A DNA stretch of 64,000 nt from Puniceicoccaceae bacterium (GTDB lineage Bacteria; Verrucomicrobiota; Verrucomicrobiia; Opitutales; JAFGAQ01), in NCBI GenBank assembly GCA_028285755.1, contig JANQOQ010000014.1, forward strand, positions 62,001 through 126,000. The letters run 5' to 3'. Positions within the stretch are counted from its first letter, which is position 1. Each line of letters begins with the position of its first letter. Positions 34,669 to 44,039 of the stretch are shown piece by piece. The notes beneath the pieces were generated by a model that had not been told where the DNA came from, searched no databases, and worked only from the letters and a program-made list of their open reading frames with translations. A program made the translations under genes and the position numbers.

Positions 34669-35067
34669 CTAGGCCCCAAACTGGATGGTGAAGAGGTTGG
34701 CTTTGATTTTGAGTTCGTTGGTGGTGCTAATGACCTGAGGGGTGTCCAGTGTGTGGGCAAACCACAGGTTACCGCCGGAGGAGGCATCGTAGCAGCCGAC
34801 TGCGGTGATGGTACCCCATGCGCCGGTGGCCTGGGGCCAGAGGATGTCGGTGGTGCATCTGAAGAGCCCGTCGGTGACGTCGAAGTTCGTCGAATTGACG
34901 GTGATCTGGACACGTGCGTAGGCAGATCCGGTGACTTCGGTGCCGCCGCCGGTAACGGTGGGTGCGCTGGTGAAAGCGGCGAAGTGGAGGTTGGCCGGGA
35001 AGGTGATGTTGTTATCCCGGAAATCGAGGGCGATTTGTTGTTTGGCGTGGTTGGTTGCGAATCCCAT
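34669..35067 (-). CDS. Tail fibre-like protein
   Basis: 132 aa. LHFAAFTSAPTVTGGGTEVTGSAYARV and QATGAWGTITAVGCYDASSGGNLWFAHTL match the common small tail-fibre family (AALFT..P...GTEV.GG.YARV ... W.T.TH.GIYDA.TGGNLL). It is a virion surface protein. The start is 7 nt from TWJ-22. Confidence 0.85.
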   Translation of the reverse strand: MGFATNHAKQQIALDFRDNNITFPANLHFAAFTSAPTVTGGGTEVTGSAYARVQITVNSTNFDVTDGLFRCTTDILWPQATGAWGTITAVGCYDASSGGNLWFAHTLDTPQVISTTNELKIKANLFTIQFGA

Positions 35068-35074
35068 TTTTATT

Positions 35075-35291
35075 GAAGGCCTCGGGCGAATGAGGCGTTG
35101 AGGTTATGGTTATTGGTTTTAAGATTAGGGAGTATTTTGAAGGTCCTTGAGATCGTTGTATTTCGGCAACGCCTCATTCTAAAGACGACATGCGAGGGGA
35201 AGCTGCATTTGTCCAAACAGTCACGTATGTTTATACGCTCCTGTTTATTCAAATTGGCTAACCTCACATCTCGCACTTTCCGAGATCTTCA
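35075..35291 (+). repeat. TWJ-22
   Basis: P1 GAAGGCCTCGG / CCGAGATCTTC, P2 AATGAGGCGTTG / CAACGCCTCATT, P3 ATGCGAGG / CCTCACAT with mid-stem CATTTG/CAAATT and AAACAG/CTGTTT. First of four tandem copies with no gene between. Confidence 0.92.
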
Positions 35292-35296
35292 ATTTT

Positions 35297-35510
35297 GAAA
35301 GGTTAGAGCGGATGAACCGCCATGGAGGTTGATTATTGTTTTAAGTTTGGATTTTGGAAAATTTGGAGACTGTAGTTTGATTCGGGCGATTCATCCTCGC
35401 TTTTACAACGAAGGCTGACTGCGGCATTCGGCAGGGGTCGAGTATGTTTATACACTCCCCATGCCTCAGCGCTTGTAGACCATCGTTCTAGAAGGCGTCT
35501 ACCGCCCTTA
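35297..35510 (+). repeat. TWJ-23
   Basis: P1 AAGGTTAGAGC with GTCTACCGCCCTT (partial), P2 GGATGAACCGCC / GGCGATTCATCC, P3 AACGAAGG type, apex GAGTATGTTTATACACTC. Confidence 0.85.
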
Positions 35511-35513
35511 TGC

Positions 35514-35727
35514 TGAAGGCCTCGGGCAGGTGAGGCGGTTGATAGGGTTAATATTTGGTGGTTAAATAGGGTAATTAATTTACTTTAAGAGATAGGTTAT
35601 CCGAACCGCCTCACCTTTGAGGCGACAAGCAAGGGGTGCTGCGGATGCGAACTTCAGTCACGTATAGATATACGCTCCATTGTTCTTACCTTGCAGACCT
35701 TGTTTCTCATCCTCATTGAGACCTTCA
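35514..35727 (+). repeat. TWJ-24
   Basis: P1 GAAGGCCTC / TTGAGACCTTC, P2 GGTGAGGCGGTT / AACCGCCTCACC, P3 AAGCAAGG / CCTTGTTT, apex ACGTATAGATATACG. Confidence 0.9.
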
Positions 35728-35954
35728 ATTTTTGAGGCCTCGGGCGAATGAGGCGTTGAGGTTATTTTAGTGGATTAATAATGATTGTAGATTGACTGAA
35801 GATTCGTGAGGTCGTTGGTTTTCGACAACACCTCATTCTCAGGGCGACATGCCAGGCAGCGCCGCGCAAAATGTATTAGTCACGTATGCTTATACGCTCC
35901 TATTCATTTTGCTTGCTAGCCAGACATCTCGTTCTCGCCCACCTCCCTCAAAAT
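35728..35954 (+). repeat. TWJ-25
   Basis: P1 TTTTTGAGG..GG / CCACCTCCCTCAAAA, P2 AATGAGGCGTTG / CAACACCTCATT, P3 ATGCCAGG / CCAGACAT with AAAATGTATTAG / CTATTCATTTT. Confidence 0.88.
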
Positions 35955-36013
35955 GGAGGGTGTTATGGGACTTTGAGGCGTTGTGTTTTTAAAAGGTCAA
36001 GAAGGTTTGGCTA

Positions 36014-37435
36014 TTAGACCCGGTATTGGTGCTCGCGTTGGAGATCGAGGAACACTTTTTTGCCTTCACGGGTTTCAAGGAATTCCTGTGTGTCCGGTCG
36101 GTTATCGAAGACGCCGATGTTTACGTTGAGGTCTTCGGCAGTGAAGGGGGGTTGTTGATGGGTGTTGGAAGCGGGGCCGGTATGGGTCTGGATCGGCGGG
36201 AGCGGGGTGCCGGCGGTGAATTGTGCGATTTGTGTGGTAGGCAGGGGCGGGAGGTTTTTGAGGGCGCTGTTGAGGAGGGTGTCGCCGCTGAGTGTGATTT
36301 CACCGTTGCGGAGGGCTTCGAGGGTAGTGGGGCCCAGGCGTTGGGTGGTTGCGGCGTCGAAGACGTATTCGCCTTTATGGACGATGCCTGCGGGCTCATC
36401 CCTGCGGCCGTGCCCGGTGTAGCCCCCGTGTGCGAAGGAGCCTGCGGCTGCGATGACGGCAGTGAGTGCGGCCAGGCCAATGGCTGCGGCCGCCCCGTAG
36501 GAGGAGACTGAGGTGGCCGCGGCGTTTGCCATGAGGGTGGGGGTCTTGGCGGCTTCTTCGGCGATCTGTTCTTTATTGAGAGTCTTGCGGATGGCGCCCA
36601 TGACGAGCATTTGCAGGCCGATTTTGAAGAGTTGTTTAACGACGTCTGTGCCCACTTTTTCGAAGGCCGTGCCCCAGCTGGTGGTGCCTTTGATCAGGCC
36701 GAGAATGTTTGCATCAAATCCGTTTATGGCAGTATTGAGCGTGCCGGAGAGGCCGCCGGCGATCATATCCTCGGTGGTGCCCCAGCTGTTTTGGAGCTTA
36801 ACGAGGGAGTCGGTGAGCTGATCGGTAAAGCTATGAGGGTCGAGTGTGGAGATGCCGGATTCGTTGAGGGTGTTTTGGCGGGTCTCGAGTGTGGTGATCT
36901 GCTTCTTTTGGGCTTCGGTTCGGTCGTCCTCGTCGATGGCTTTGAGGGCCTTGAGTTGTTCGTCGAGCTTGATGAGTTCGGCCTGGTAGTAGTCTCTGAG
37001 GACGGCGAATTTATCGGCTTCGCTGAGGCCGAAGAACTTCTGGATGCGGTCCTGCTCGAGGCGGAGCTGCTCGAGGGATTTGGACGCGAGGATTTCCTTG
37101 ATGCCGAGTTGTTCGCTGAGATGCCGGTTGGTCTGGGCGAGTTGTTTATTTTGCTGCTTGGCTTCTTGGGTGACGGCCTTCTGGGTTTTAAGGTGGTCTT
37201 CGGCTTCGATATTACCACGGCTTTGCTTTTGGCTATCTACTCTAAAAATTTCAATAGGTTTACTTTGTCTAAATTCTTCGAGTCTTGTTATAATGCTTTG
37301 AATGTCGTTATCGGCGTTATCTAGCGAAAATTTGTTGAGGTCAGAAAGCAGGGCAAAAATTTCTTTAACAGCGTTTTTAACATCATCGATGTTGATGCTG
37401 GCATTGAACTCCAGTGAGGTTTTGGGGTTAGGCAT
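36014..37435 (-). CDS. Tail tape-measure protein, module 1
   Basis: 473 aa. Long coiled coil (residues 60-190, repeated [13 protein letters not shown]-type heptads), then a hydrophobic Ala/Gly segment ([19 protein letters not shown]) and the C-terminal lambda-H-type motif [31 protein letters not shown]. The last 40 residues ([34 protein letters not shown]) are shared with the two other tape-measure genes here. Tape-measure proteins set tail length and line the tail tube; 473 residues would mean a short tail. The start region is preceded by a secreted-protein gene of the same module. Confidence 0.85.
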   Translation of the reverse strand: MPNPKTSLEFNASINIDDVKNAVKEIFALLSDLNKFSLDNADNDIQSIITRLEEFRQSKPIEIFRVDSQKQSRGNIEAEDHLKTQKAVTQEAKQQNKQLAQTNRHLSEQLGIKEILASKSLEQLRLEQDRIQKFFGLSEADKFAVLRDYYQAELIKLDEQLKALKAIDEDDRTEAQKKQITTLETRQNTLNESGISTLDPHSFTDQLTDSLVKLQNSWGTTEDMIAGGLSGTLNTAINGFDANILGLIKGTTSWGTAFEKVGTDVVKQLFKIGLQMLVMGAIRKTLNKEQIAEEAAKTPTLMANAAATSVSSYGAAAAIGLAALTAVIAAAGSFAHGGYTGHGRRDEPAGIVHKGEYVFDAATTQRLGPTTLEALRNGEITLSGDTLLNSALKNLPPLPTTQIAQFTAGTPLPPIQTHTGPASNTHQQPPFTAEDLNVNIGVFDNRPDTQEFLETREGKKVFLDLQREHQYRV

Positions 37436-37470
37436 AGTTGGAGGTACTCTTTTAGGAATGAGGTTTGGGA

Positions 37471-38001
37471 TTAGATCTCGTTATTGGAGGATTTGAGGGG
37501 TTCGTAAAGTATGTAAAAGACGATTTCGTTATCTCTGTTGGCTAATGAAAGATCAATTAAAGTGGTATGGGTTTGCCAACGTGAAAGGTAGAAAACTTGA
37601 CCCTGAAAAAGTGCGCGCCAATGGTTTTCGGGATCGTCGAAGTAAATATAATCATCCCAATATTCATGGTCTTTTATGGGTTCACCGTATTTCGTGCGGA
37701 GTGTCTGCTCGAGCTCTGCACGGAAGGAGATGAAGCGCTGGGGGGTAGGGATTTCATCAAACCAGCAACTGGCTTCGTAGAGGCCGCGCTCATCGACGAG
37801 ATAATATATGCGGGTGGGTTCGTTCAGAATAGTATCGTTGTAAGTGAAGCCAGATACGGATTCTTTGACGAATTCGGCGTCTTCAGCAGCTCGGATCTGC
37901 TCCCGGGCCATCCCCCAATTGAGAGTGCGGAAGTCAGGGGTGGTGGAAGATAAAGCAAGGAGAGGTGTGAGGAAAAAGGCTAAGCGAAATAAGCTTTTCA
38001 T
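37471..38001 (-). CDS. Secreted LNWGM-family protein, module 1
   Basis: 176 aa with a signal peptide ([18 protein letters not shown]). The mature part begins [20 protein letters not shown] and contains [19 protein letters not shown]. Homologues with the same N-terminal motif occur in module 2 (55647), module 3 (62289) and, more distantly, at 49321. All three module copies sit directly upstream of a tape-measure gene. An exported protein is not an expected part of a tail operon. Function unknown. Confidence 0.75.
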   Translation of the reverse strand: MKSLFRLAFFLTPLLALSSTTPDFRTLNWGMAREQIRAAEDAEFVKESVSGFTYNDTILNEPTRIYYLVDERGLYEASCWFDEIPTPQRFISFRAELEQTLRTKYGEPIKDHEYWDDYIYFDDPENHWRALFQGQVFYLSRWQTHTTLIDLSLANRDNEIVFYILYEPLKSSNNEI

Positions 38002-38044
38002 ATAAACATAAGTTTATGTGTTAGCGGGGCAAAGTCAAGCGGCT

Positions 38045-39133
38045 TCAAGCGGGATCCTGCAGTGGAGACGGGGCCGGGAACATGGCTGCGATGGAGTCTG
38101 AGATGAGGTAGGGGTCGGTGTTTGTTTTTGCGAGGGTGTGGAGCTGATTGAGCGCGTTTTCCAGACTGGCAAGCTGCTCTGTGAAGAGTGTCTCAGTGGC
38201 GGTATCCTGAGCGTTGGCATGCAGGGCAGTGAGCTTTTTTTGTAATGCCTCTATGAGCTCAATCGCCGTTTGGATACTGGTTGGGGATGCGGGGTGCCGG
38301 GGTGTATTTTCCGTGTTTAGCGACTGCAGGTAGTTCTGTATGCGGGCCTGGAGTAGTTCCAGGTCGTTGGGTGTATCGGTGGGGGTTTCGTCAGTATCGG
38401 TGGAGGGTAGCGGCTCATCGGGTATGAGGACTGCCGTGGCGTTGCGGAGTGTAATGAACTGCTGGTGAATGCTGAGTTGCTGATGCATCTGCCGGCTGAG
38501 CTCTGAGTCGCCATGAAGTTTTTCGAGCAGGATGCGGGTGAGGGTGCGGAAGGTGTTTTCCTCGTGGCGTTGCTGATAGGGCGAGCGGGCAGGAGCGGGT
38601 GCGGGATCTTCGACCGGTGGCGAGGCCGGAGTGTTGCGGGGGTTTGTATGTGTTTCGCCGGCTGCCTGTATGAAGAGTTTGCAGGTGTTATCGATGCGCT
38701 CTTCGGTGTGTTTGGCAATAACCGTGTGGAGGTCCCGGCTGATGCGGTGAATGAAGTGTTGGTTATTCTGGTGGGTGTAGTCTTGCAGGCCCTTTTTTGC
38801 GGCAGTGATGGTGGAGTGCTTGGACAGGGTGAAGAGGTATTCGAAGAGAAGTATGAGATGCAGGGGGTCGAGGGAGCTGCTTTTTGCCAGCGAGCTCAAC
38901 CCTTTGATGATCGTTTTGGTTTGCAGAGAGCCGAGGGCTTTTTCGAGACGCTCGGTGGTCGCTTGTCTGGCCTGCCTTTGGCTGAAGGCGGGTATGTCTT
39001 TATCGTAGAAGCGCTGCAGTCGCCGGTTTATGAGGCGGGGGAGTGCATCCCGGGAGCGTGTGCGGATGATTTGGCCGATGTCCTTGAGGAGATTGTCTAC
39101 CAGGGTGTCTGCTGTCATATTAATCCTTGGCAT
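38045..39133 (-). CDS. Helical protein of the tail module, unknown
   Basis: 362 aa, almost entirely helical and charged, with a Pro/Ala linker near residues 165-190 that separates two helical halves. Lies 3 nt after the tail chaperone gene. Modules 2 and 3 lack an obvious full-length homologue; the 81-aa and 118-aa proteins of module 3 occupy the same slot. No family recognised. Confidence 0.65.
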   Translation of the reverse strand: MPRINMTADTLVDNLLKDIGQIIRTRSRDALPRLINRRLQRFYDKDIPAFSQRQARQATTERLEKALGSLQTKTIIKGLSSLAKSSSLDPLHLILLFEYLFTLSKHSTITAAKKGLQDYTHQNNQHFIHRISRDLHTVIAKHTEERIDNTCKLFIQAAGETHTNPRNTPASPPVEDPAPAPARSPYQQRHEENTFRTLTRILLEKLHGDSELSRQMHQQLSIHQQFITLRNATAVLIPDEPLPSTDTDETPTDTPNDLELLQARIQNYLQSLNTENTPRHPASPTSIQTAIELIEALQKKLTALHANAQDTATETLFTEQLASLENALNQLHTLAKTNTDPYLISDSIAAMFPAPSPLQDPA

Positions 39134-39136
39134 GGT

Positions 39137-39844
39137 TTACTGCCGGGGGACGCCGGCTTGTTGCGCAAATTGAGCGAAGTAACGAGGGTCTGAGGTCTTT
39201 TGACTGGAAGCTGAGAGTTTCAGGGATGTGCGGATGGAGTCGATGTAACGGTTGAGCTGGTTGCGGGAGCTTTTGGAGTAAGCGGCTGCGCGGGTATAGA
39301 TGTGCGCAATGAGGTGGTGGTAATGGTCCGTAAGTTGCGCGTGGTTGATGGTTTCACCCATGAGGATGAGTTGGGAGAGCGTCAGCCGGGAGAGGTCGAG
39401 CTCGTAGGGAAATTTACCGAGGTGGCAGCAAAGCTTTGCAAGGAGTTCGCCAAGGTCGGCAGCGGGTGGCTGATCTGGTTGCAGTGCGTCTGGTAATGGA
39501 TCTGCCGATGGGTTATCCAGGAACCCAAAGTATAGATAATTGAGCCGTTTTCCGAGCGCGAGGATGGCTTCTGCAGAAGTGGGAGTGAGGGTACCTGCCC
39601 ACTGCCGGGATTTGCCTGTGTAGAGGGCGATGAGGCGGCGGTCATCGCTGAGCGCCCGGATGAAGGTGCCCTCCAGTATGATGCTGATGGGGAGTTGAAG
39701 CACTTCGATGGTTTCTGATGCGCGTGGCGGTTTATCCGGTTGGCTTTTTGGCGGTAGGTAGTGGACTGTGAGTGGCTCCCGGCCCCGCATAGTCTGGAGG
39801 GAGGTGGGGCCTTCTGAAGGCTTAGGATGCGGGTTGAGAGCCAT
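39137..39844 (-). CDS. Tail assembly chaperone, G/GT type, permanently fused (module 1)
   Basis: 235 aa. The N-terminal half (EPLTVHYLPP...FIRALSDDRRLIALYTGKSR.WAGTLTPTSAEAILALGKRLN) matches the frame-0 product of the gene at 56399-57141. From YFGFLDNPSADPLPDALQP onward it matches that gene's -1 frame. So here the two frames of a frameshifting chaperone are fused into one ORF. The slippery heptamer TTTCCCT of the other copies is replaced at the junction (codons for LNYLYFG). The protein should bind the tape-measure protein during tail assembly. Confidence 0.8.
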   Translation of the reverse strand: MALNPHPKPSEGPTSLQTMRGREPLTVHYLPPKSQPDKPPRASETIEVLQLPISIILEGTFIRALSDDRRLIALYTGKSRQWAGTLTPTSAEAILALGKRLNYLYFGFLDNPSADPLPDALQPDQPPAADLGELLAKLCCHLGKFPYELDLSRLTLSQLILMGETINHAQLTDHYHHLIAHIYTRAAAYSKSSRNQLNRYIDSIRTSLKLSASSQKTSDPRYFAQFAQQAGVPRQ

Positions 39845-39853
39845 GTTGGGGGT

Positions 39854-40258
39854 CTAGTTGTCGGGGTTGAGCTGGCCGTTGAGGGAGAGTGTGCCGCGGT
39901 CGGTGGTGTAGCGTTTGCCGGTGGCGGTGTTGTAGGTGATTTCGAGGAAGTATTTATCGGCGTTGAGGGTGGTGTTGGTCTCGGTGTGGGTGAACTCGAA
40001 GATGAGGGCGGAGTCCGGGTAGGTGGTGCCTTGGTGATTGTAGTCCTGCAGGGTGACTCCGGAGGTACCGTCGGGGGTGCGGTTGTAGTATTTCTCGAGG
40101 GTTACCGGGGCGGTGGGTGAGTCTTCTGTCTTGATCTGGAAGATGACGCTGCCACTGGCCAGGGAGAGGGGGCTACCCTGGGGATCGAAGAGGGTGTATT
40201 GGTAATCGTAGCTGTCGCCGTGGCGCCAGCTGAGGTTGAGGTCGTTAGTGCGGGACAT
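39854..40258 (-). CDS. Phage tail/head protein, beta-rich, unknown
   Basis: 134 aa. Contains a beta-strand pattern (DSYDYQYTLFDPQGSPLSLA.GSVIFQIKT ... KYFLEITYNTATGKRYTTDRGTLSL) similar to small tail or baseplate proteins that describe a polarisation-type input domain. Located between the major tail protein and the chaperone. The start is 8 nt from TWJ-26. Confidence 0.6.
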   Translation of the reverse strand: MSRTNDLNLSWRHGDSYDYQYTLFDPQGSPLSLASGSVIFQIKTEDSPTAPVTLEKYYNRTPDGTSGVTLQDYNHQGTTYPDSALIFEFTHTETNTTLNADKYFLEITYNTATGKRYTTDRGTLSLNGQLNPDN

Positions 40259-40266
40259 GGTGATTT

Positions 40267-40482
40267 AAGGAATTTGGACGGATGAGGGGGTTGGTATTGT
40301 TTAGGTTGATTTACATATGGTAATTTATTTCCGAAATCTTAAGTGATCGTTTATTTCACCCCCTCATCCTGAAGTCCACAACCGCAGTGTGCTTCGGACT
40401 CAATGTTCAGTCACGTATGTTTATACGTTCCTTCCATTTTCGCCTTGCAAGCAGCGGTTCTGAAACTACCCAAATCCCTTTG
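40267..40482 (+). repeat. TWJ-26
   Basis: P1 AAGGAATTTGG / CCAAATCCCTT (private pair), P2 GGATGAGGGGGT / ACCCCCTCATCC, P3 AACCGCAG / CAGCGGTT, apex ACGTATGTTTATACG. Confidence 0.9.
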
Positions 40483-40563
40483 AGTATGCTTCGTGAGTTA
40501 TTGGAACTCTATGATATAGGTTGTCTGAATGGGCGATTTTGCAGGGTTCGGAGAACGAAAACT

Positions 40564-40582
40564 GGGGGCACGGCCCCCCCGG
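40564..40582 (-). terminator. Likely terminator after the major tail protein gene
   Basis: On the minus strand GGGGGGCC / GGCCCCC type stem (GGGGGGGCCGTGCCCCCAG) followed by TTTTCG, 12 nt beyond the stop of the 40594 gene. Confidence 0.55.
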
Positions 40583-40593
40583 GTAGTGGGGCA

Positions 40594-41070
40594 TTATACG
40601 GGGGTGCCGCGGACTTTGTAGGTGCCTTTGTTGGTGCCGAGCATGGTGACGGTAACGGAGGCTTTGGAGAAGTCGGATATGTTGCCATCGAAGTTGACGT
40701 CTACTTCACAATGGAAACCGATATGAGTGTAGAAGGGGGTGTTTGCGGCGTCATTGCGGTCGTGGATATTGAGGGTAGCGGTGCCTTTGGAGACGGTCAT
40801 ACCGGGGACGTGGCCGGAGTTACTGCCGTGCATGATATCGATGAGTTCTTTGGGGAATTCGTCGATCTCCGAGAGCTCGTAGGAGAGCTTGCCGTTGATG
40901 ACTTCGGAGCCTGCATCGATGATCATGTGGTTATCTTTGTCGAGCTGAGTGAGCATGACTTTTTCGAGCTCGGGGTTGATGGAGACATTGCGGGCGAGGA
41001 TGGTTACTTCAGTGCTTGTGCTGTCAGGCGTGTATAGGAGTTCGCCGTAGATTCGGATTTCGTTTGCCAT
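40594..41070 (-). CDS. Major tail (tube) protein candidate
   Basis: 158 aa, beta-rich (IRIYGELLYTPDSTSTEVTILARNVSIN ... GKLSYELSEIDEFP ... VDVNFDGNISDFSKASVTVTMLG). The size, position between the head-to-tail genes and the chaperone/tape-measure genes, and the tube-like strand pattern support a tail tube subunit. Not a sequence-signature match. The start is 3 nt from TWJ-27 and a strong terminator follows, as expected for an abundantly made protein. Confidence 0.65.
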   Translation of the reverse strand: MANEIRIYGELLYTPDSTSTEVTILARNVSINPELEKVMLTQLDKDNHMIIDAGSEVINGKLSYELSEIDEFPKELIDIMHGSNSGHVPGMTVSKGTATLNIHDRNDAANTPFYTHIGFHCEVDVNFDGNISDFSKASVTVTMLGTNKGTYKVRGTPV

Positions 41071-41073
41071 TTT

Positions 41074-41297
41074 AATTAAGGGGTTAGAGCGGGTGAGCCG
41101 CTGATTAGGTTAATAGGTATTGAAAATTAAGAATTTGAGAGGTTGTGGGGAGTGAGCTGTTAGTCGCGCGGCTCATCCTCGAGCCTACAACGAAGGCTGA
41201 CTGCGGCATTCGGCAAGAGTCATGTATAACATATACACTCCTCGTGCCTCAGCCCTTGTAGACCATCGTTCTAGCTCTCGCCTACCTCCCTTAATTT
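41074..41297 (+). repeat. TWJ-27
   Basis: P1 AATTAAGGG.GGTTAG / CTACC.CCCTTAATT is a long private stem. P2 GGGTGAGCCGC / GCGGCTCATCC, P3 AACGAAGG type with CATGTATAACATATACACTC apex. Confidence 0.9.
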
Positions 41298-41300
41298 TTT

Positions 41301-41516
41301 GAAGGCCTCGGACGAATGAGGCGTTTGAGGGTTAGATTATTGAATTGATAGTTTAGTGATATCGAAGATCGTTGAGTGCGTTGGTTTTTGCCAACGCCTC
41401 ATTCTCAGGGTGACATGCGAGGGGAAGCTTCATTTGCGGAAGCAATCACGTATTAATATACGCTCATGTTTCCTCAAATTTGCTAACCTCACATCTCATC
41501 CCTGCCGAGACCTTCA
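41301..41516 (+). repeat. TWJ-28
   Basis: P1 GAAGGCCTCGG / CCGAGACCTTC, P2 AATGAGGCGTTTG / CAACGCCTCATT, P3 ATGCGAGG / CCTCACAT, apex ACGTATTAATATACG. Tandem with TWJ-27. Confidence 0.92.
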
Positions 41517-41523
41517 AGGTTTA

Positions 41524-41555
41524 ACGGGTTAGAGCGGGTGAGCCGCTGAGGTTAT
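41524..41555 (+). repeat. TWJ remnant, 5' half
   Basis: GGGTTAGAGCGGGTGAGCCG repeats the 5' arms of TWJ-27, then runs into the 3' end of the next minus-strand gene. The 3' arms are missing. Confidence 0.65.
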
Positions 41556-41571
41556 TTATATGATTTGAAGA

Positions 41572-42120
41572 TTAAACAATGGGGTAGGTGTGGTCACCGG
41601 CTTCGCAGGTGAAGGGCAGGAGGTAGCTGGGGCGAAGGTTGGTGCTGTCGGAGAGATTGATGGGGATGGCGAGGCCAGGGATGAGCGGGCGCGAGAGGAT
41701 GCTGAGGGTCTTTCCGGTGAGGGCGTGCAGGACGTGGTGGGCGATGTCTGCCATGCCGAGGCGGGTATCGTCGATGCTCCAGGAGCCATCCCCCTGGCGT
41801 TTGAGGCCCATGTAGTGGGCACTGCGCTCTGTTGGAGAATAGCTGCGGCCGGTGAAGTAAATATCGATGCCCAGTGTGCGGATGATGCTAAGGGTATTGA
41901 CGGACTCAGTGGCCTGGTGGTCGAGCTGCTGGGGGACTATGATGGCCATGGAGTCGCTGTAGGCGAAGAGCTCCTGCAGGGCGTTTTCGAGGTCTTCGGA
42001 GTGGTAGTAAGCGACGGCGTCGAATATTGGAGTATTGGAGCCTCCGGAGGGTTGCCATTGAAGACTCAGGAGTTCGTCTGACAATTTTTTGTATAGGGTT
42101 CTAGTATCAATGAAAGGCAT
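41572..42120 (-). CDS. Putative tail-terminator / gp37-like protein
   Basis: 182 aa. FDAVAYYHSEDLENALQELFAYSDSMAIIVPQQ and DIYFTGRSY followed by a C-terminal strand pair resemble tail terminator proteins (small phage proteins with an allele-like P-x-A-x-V core). It lies in the head-to-tail connector cluster next to gpG- and gp36-like genes. Assigned from context and pattern, not a firm match. Confidence 0.55.
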   Translation of the reverse strand: MPFIDTRTLYKKLSDELLSLQWQPSGGSNTPIFDAVAYYHSEDLENALQELFAYSDSMAIIVPQQLDHQATESVNTLSIIRTLGIDIYFTGRSYSPTERSAHYMGLKRQGDGSWSIDDTRLGMADIAHHVLHALTGKTLSILSRPLIPGLAIPINLSDSTNLRPSYLLPFTCEAGDHTYPIV

Positions 42121-42177
42121 GTTTTAGACAGGATTTACAGGATAAGCAGGATTAGGTTAGCCAAAAATGCACACGGG

Positions 42178-42750
42178 TTATTTTTGATTGAGATAAGTTT
42201 GGAGGGTATCTTTTACGGTTTTGTGGAGGTCAGTTGAGTCGGGGGCGATGGTGGGATCGGGGTGGTGCGTGGCTTTTGGGGAGAGTATATAATAGATTTG
42301 CGGGGGTGTGGGTTTCTCTGGGGAGCCGGTCTTTGCGAGTAGGAGGGTAGCCCCTCGGCCTTTGCCGGATTTGATGAGGGTGAGGTCGAACTTTTCGGCG
42401 CGCTCTCCATGAGCCTTGGGGTGGATGGGGATGGTGAGGAGTTTTGCGCGCTTCGGGCGGATAGTGCCGCCATAATAGCGGAGTGCGAGGCCGGGGTGGG
42501 TAGCGGTGAGTTGGATGGTGTTTCCGCGGTTAGAATACGAGATGGTGTCGGCGGCTTTGCGGTAGTAGTGGGTGCGTTTGCCGCCGAGGCGGTTGGGCTC
42601 GCGGGCGTCTTTGGTTCGGAGGTATTTACGCCAGTGTTCGGCGAGTGATTGGCCGATTTGTTTTTTTAGTCCGGGTAATTGGAGGCGGGCTTTAAGATTT
42701 TTTAGCGTTTCACTCGCATTTCCTGAAATCTGTATATTCAGGCTTAGCAT
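42178..42750 (-). CDS. Phage virion morphogenesis (gpG-like) protein
   Basis: 190 aa. LGGKRTHYYRKAADTISYSNRGNTIQLTATHPGLALRYYGGTIRPKRAKLLTIPIHPKA matches the core of the Mu gpG / tail-completion (gpS-like) family: basic repeats, then GL..RYYGG.I.P...K.L.IP. It takes part in head-tail joining. The stop of the next gene upstream abuts its start. Confidence 0.8.
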   Translation of the reverse strand: MLSLNIQISGNASETLKNLKARLQLPGLKKQIGQSLAEHWRKYLRTKDAREPNRLGGKRTHYYRKAADTISYSNRGNTIQLTATHPGLALRYYGGTIRPKRAKLLTIPIHPKAHGERAEKFDLTLIKSGKGRGATLLLAKTGSPEKPTPPQIYYILSPKATHHPDPTIAPDSTDLHKTVKDTLQTYLNQK

Positions 42751-43203
42751 TTAAAAGAGGCCGTCGGTCTGGGGTTTGGTGGTGAGGCGGTCGCGGGAGG
42801 AGACGGTGGTGACGCTGCTGCCGGACTGGGTAGTGCCGGTCTCCGGATTGTCCGGAGTATCTACAGCGAATTTGCAGGTGGCGACCTGCTCTAGCAGGCG
42901 GAGGGAGTCCCGGTAGCTCTGGAGGCGCTCTTCGGAGATATCGAGGTTGAGTCGGTTGAGCAACTCGAAGCGGATGAGGTCGAGTGTCGCGTTTTTCAGA
43001 TTTTCAGGGATGGTTGAACCGGTGTTGAGGGTATTTTGGTCACAAGCGGCGACGTAGCCGCGTACGCGGTTGGTCGCGTTAGCGATTGTGGAGGAGACGA
43101 GGTCTGTAATGCCAGCATTGAGTGCCTTCGTGGTGATGGCCGAATACTCAGCATCGGCAAAGATGTACATGACGTCATTTTCGGTTAGGGATATCCAGGA
43201 CAT
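42751..43203 (-). CDS. Mu gp36-like head-tail connector (DUF1320 type)
   Basis: 150 aa from the ATG of MSWISLTEND. WISLTENDVMYIFADAEYSAI begins like gp36 proteins, and helices with ANATNRVRGYVAACDQN..., ATLDLIRFELLNRL, then a C-terminal Thr-rich tail, fit the family. The ORF stays open upstream through the 5' arm of TWJ-29, but the conserved start is at 43203. Confidence 0.75.
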   Translation of the reverse strand: MSWISLTENDVMYIFADAEYSAITTKALNAGITDLVSSTIANATNRVRGYVAACDQNTLNTGSTIPENLKNATLDLIRFELLNRLNLDISEERLQSYRDSLRLLEQVATCKFAVDTPDNPETGTTQSGSSVTTVSSRDRLTTKPQTDGLF

Positions 43204-43210
43204 GGTGAAT

Positions 43211-43425
43211 GAGAGAGCCTCGGACGGATGAGGCGGTTGGTTTGTTAAAATAGTTGAGGATTTGGAGTTTAAGGAGATGTTTTCTATTGGAATTTGAGTA
43301 ACCGCCTCATCCTTGGAGCGACATGTCAGGCGGCGCTGCATAAATCTACTTAGTCATTCTGATTTGCAGAACTCCTAAGTATTTTACTTGCTAACCAGAC
43401 ATCTCATCTCCACCGAGACCCTCCT
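43211..43425 (+). repeat. TWJ-29
   Basis: P1 GAGAGAGCCTCGG / CCGAGACCCTCC, P2 GGATGAGGCGGTT / AACCGCCTCATCC, P3 ATGTCAGG / CCAGACAT. The apex has decayed (TCATTCTGATTTGCAGAACTC). Bases 43426-43580 carry an isolated P3 3' fragment (CCAGCGGCTCTG) and no gene. Confidence 0.88.
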
Positions 43426-43580
43426 GTCTATTGCGTAATGAGTTTCCCAAACTATGTGTTGATGAAGATAACCCATGAGTGAGGCCAGCGGCTCTGATTC
43501 TTCCCAAGTTCCTTTGATGATTTTCTACGTAGCTTGCTCGGCTAACTTGGGTGACGGGTAGGTCTGGATAAAGAGGATTC

Positions 43581-43868
43581 TTACTTTCCGTTGAGGGGGC
43601 GGATGTTGGCGGGCAGGAGTGCGTATTGGATGCCGTTGGGGGTTTGTGCGGGGATGCGCTGTCGGCCATCCTGAGTGGTAATGGGCTCACCCAGGATAAC
43701 GGCGGGGGTCCATGTAAATTCGGGCGGTTCGTCTGCTGAATAAGGCGTGTGCTGTAAACGAATTTCGACCGAGTCGCCTTTTGTGTAGGAAGGCGGTTTT
43801 TGGGTTTTCTGTGATTGGCGGTTAGGCATGTCTTGAATTTCTAACCCCGCAATTGGTAACTGGCTCAT
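43581..43868 (-). CDS. Hypothetical phage head-region protein
   Basis: 95 aa (an internal ATG at 43827 would give 81 aa). PSYTKGDSVEIRLQ ... FTWTPAVILGEPITTQDGRQRIP suggests a small SH3-like beta barrel. No family recognised. Lies between the capsid and gp36-like genes. Confidence 0.55.
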   Translation of the reverse strand: MSQLPIAGLEIQDMPNRQSQKTQKPPSYTKGDSVEIRLQHTPYSADEPPEFTWTPAVILGEPITTQDGRQRIPAQTPNGIQYALLPANIRPLNGK

Positions 43869-44039
43869 AAATCTAGTTTACTTGATTTCGTAGGGTTAGT
43901 TAATCGTTTAAAGACTAGAAAAATTAAGGAATCTATTCCGAGTAAAGTGCGTTTTTTACATTTGCATAGATTGTAACAATTAAACGCCGATTGTTACCGA
44001 CACCTTACAAATGCCGGTAACTTAGGTAACTATTGATGG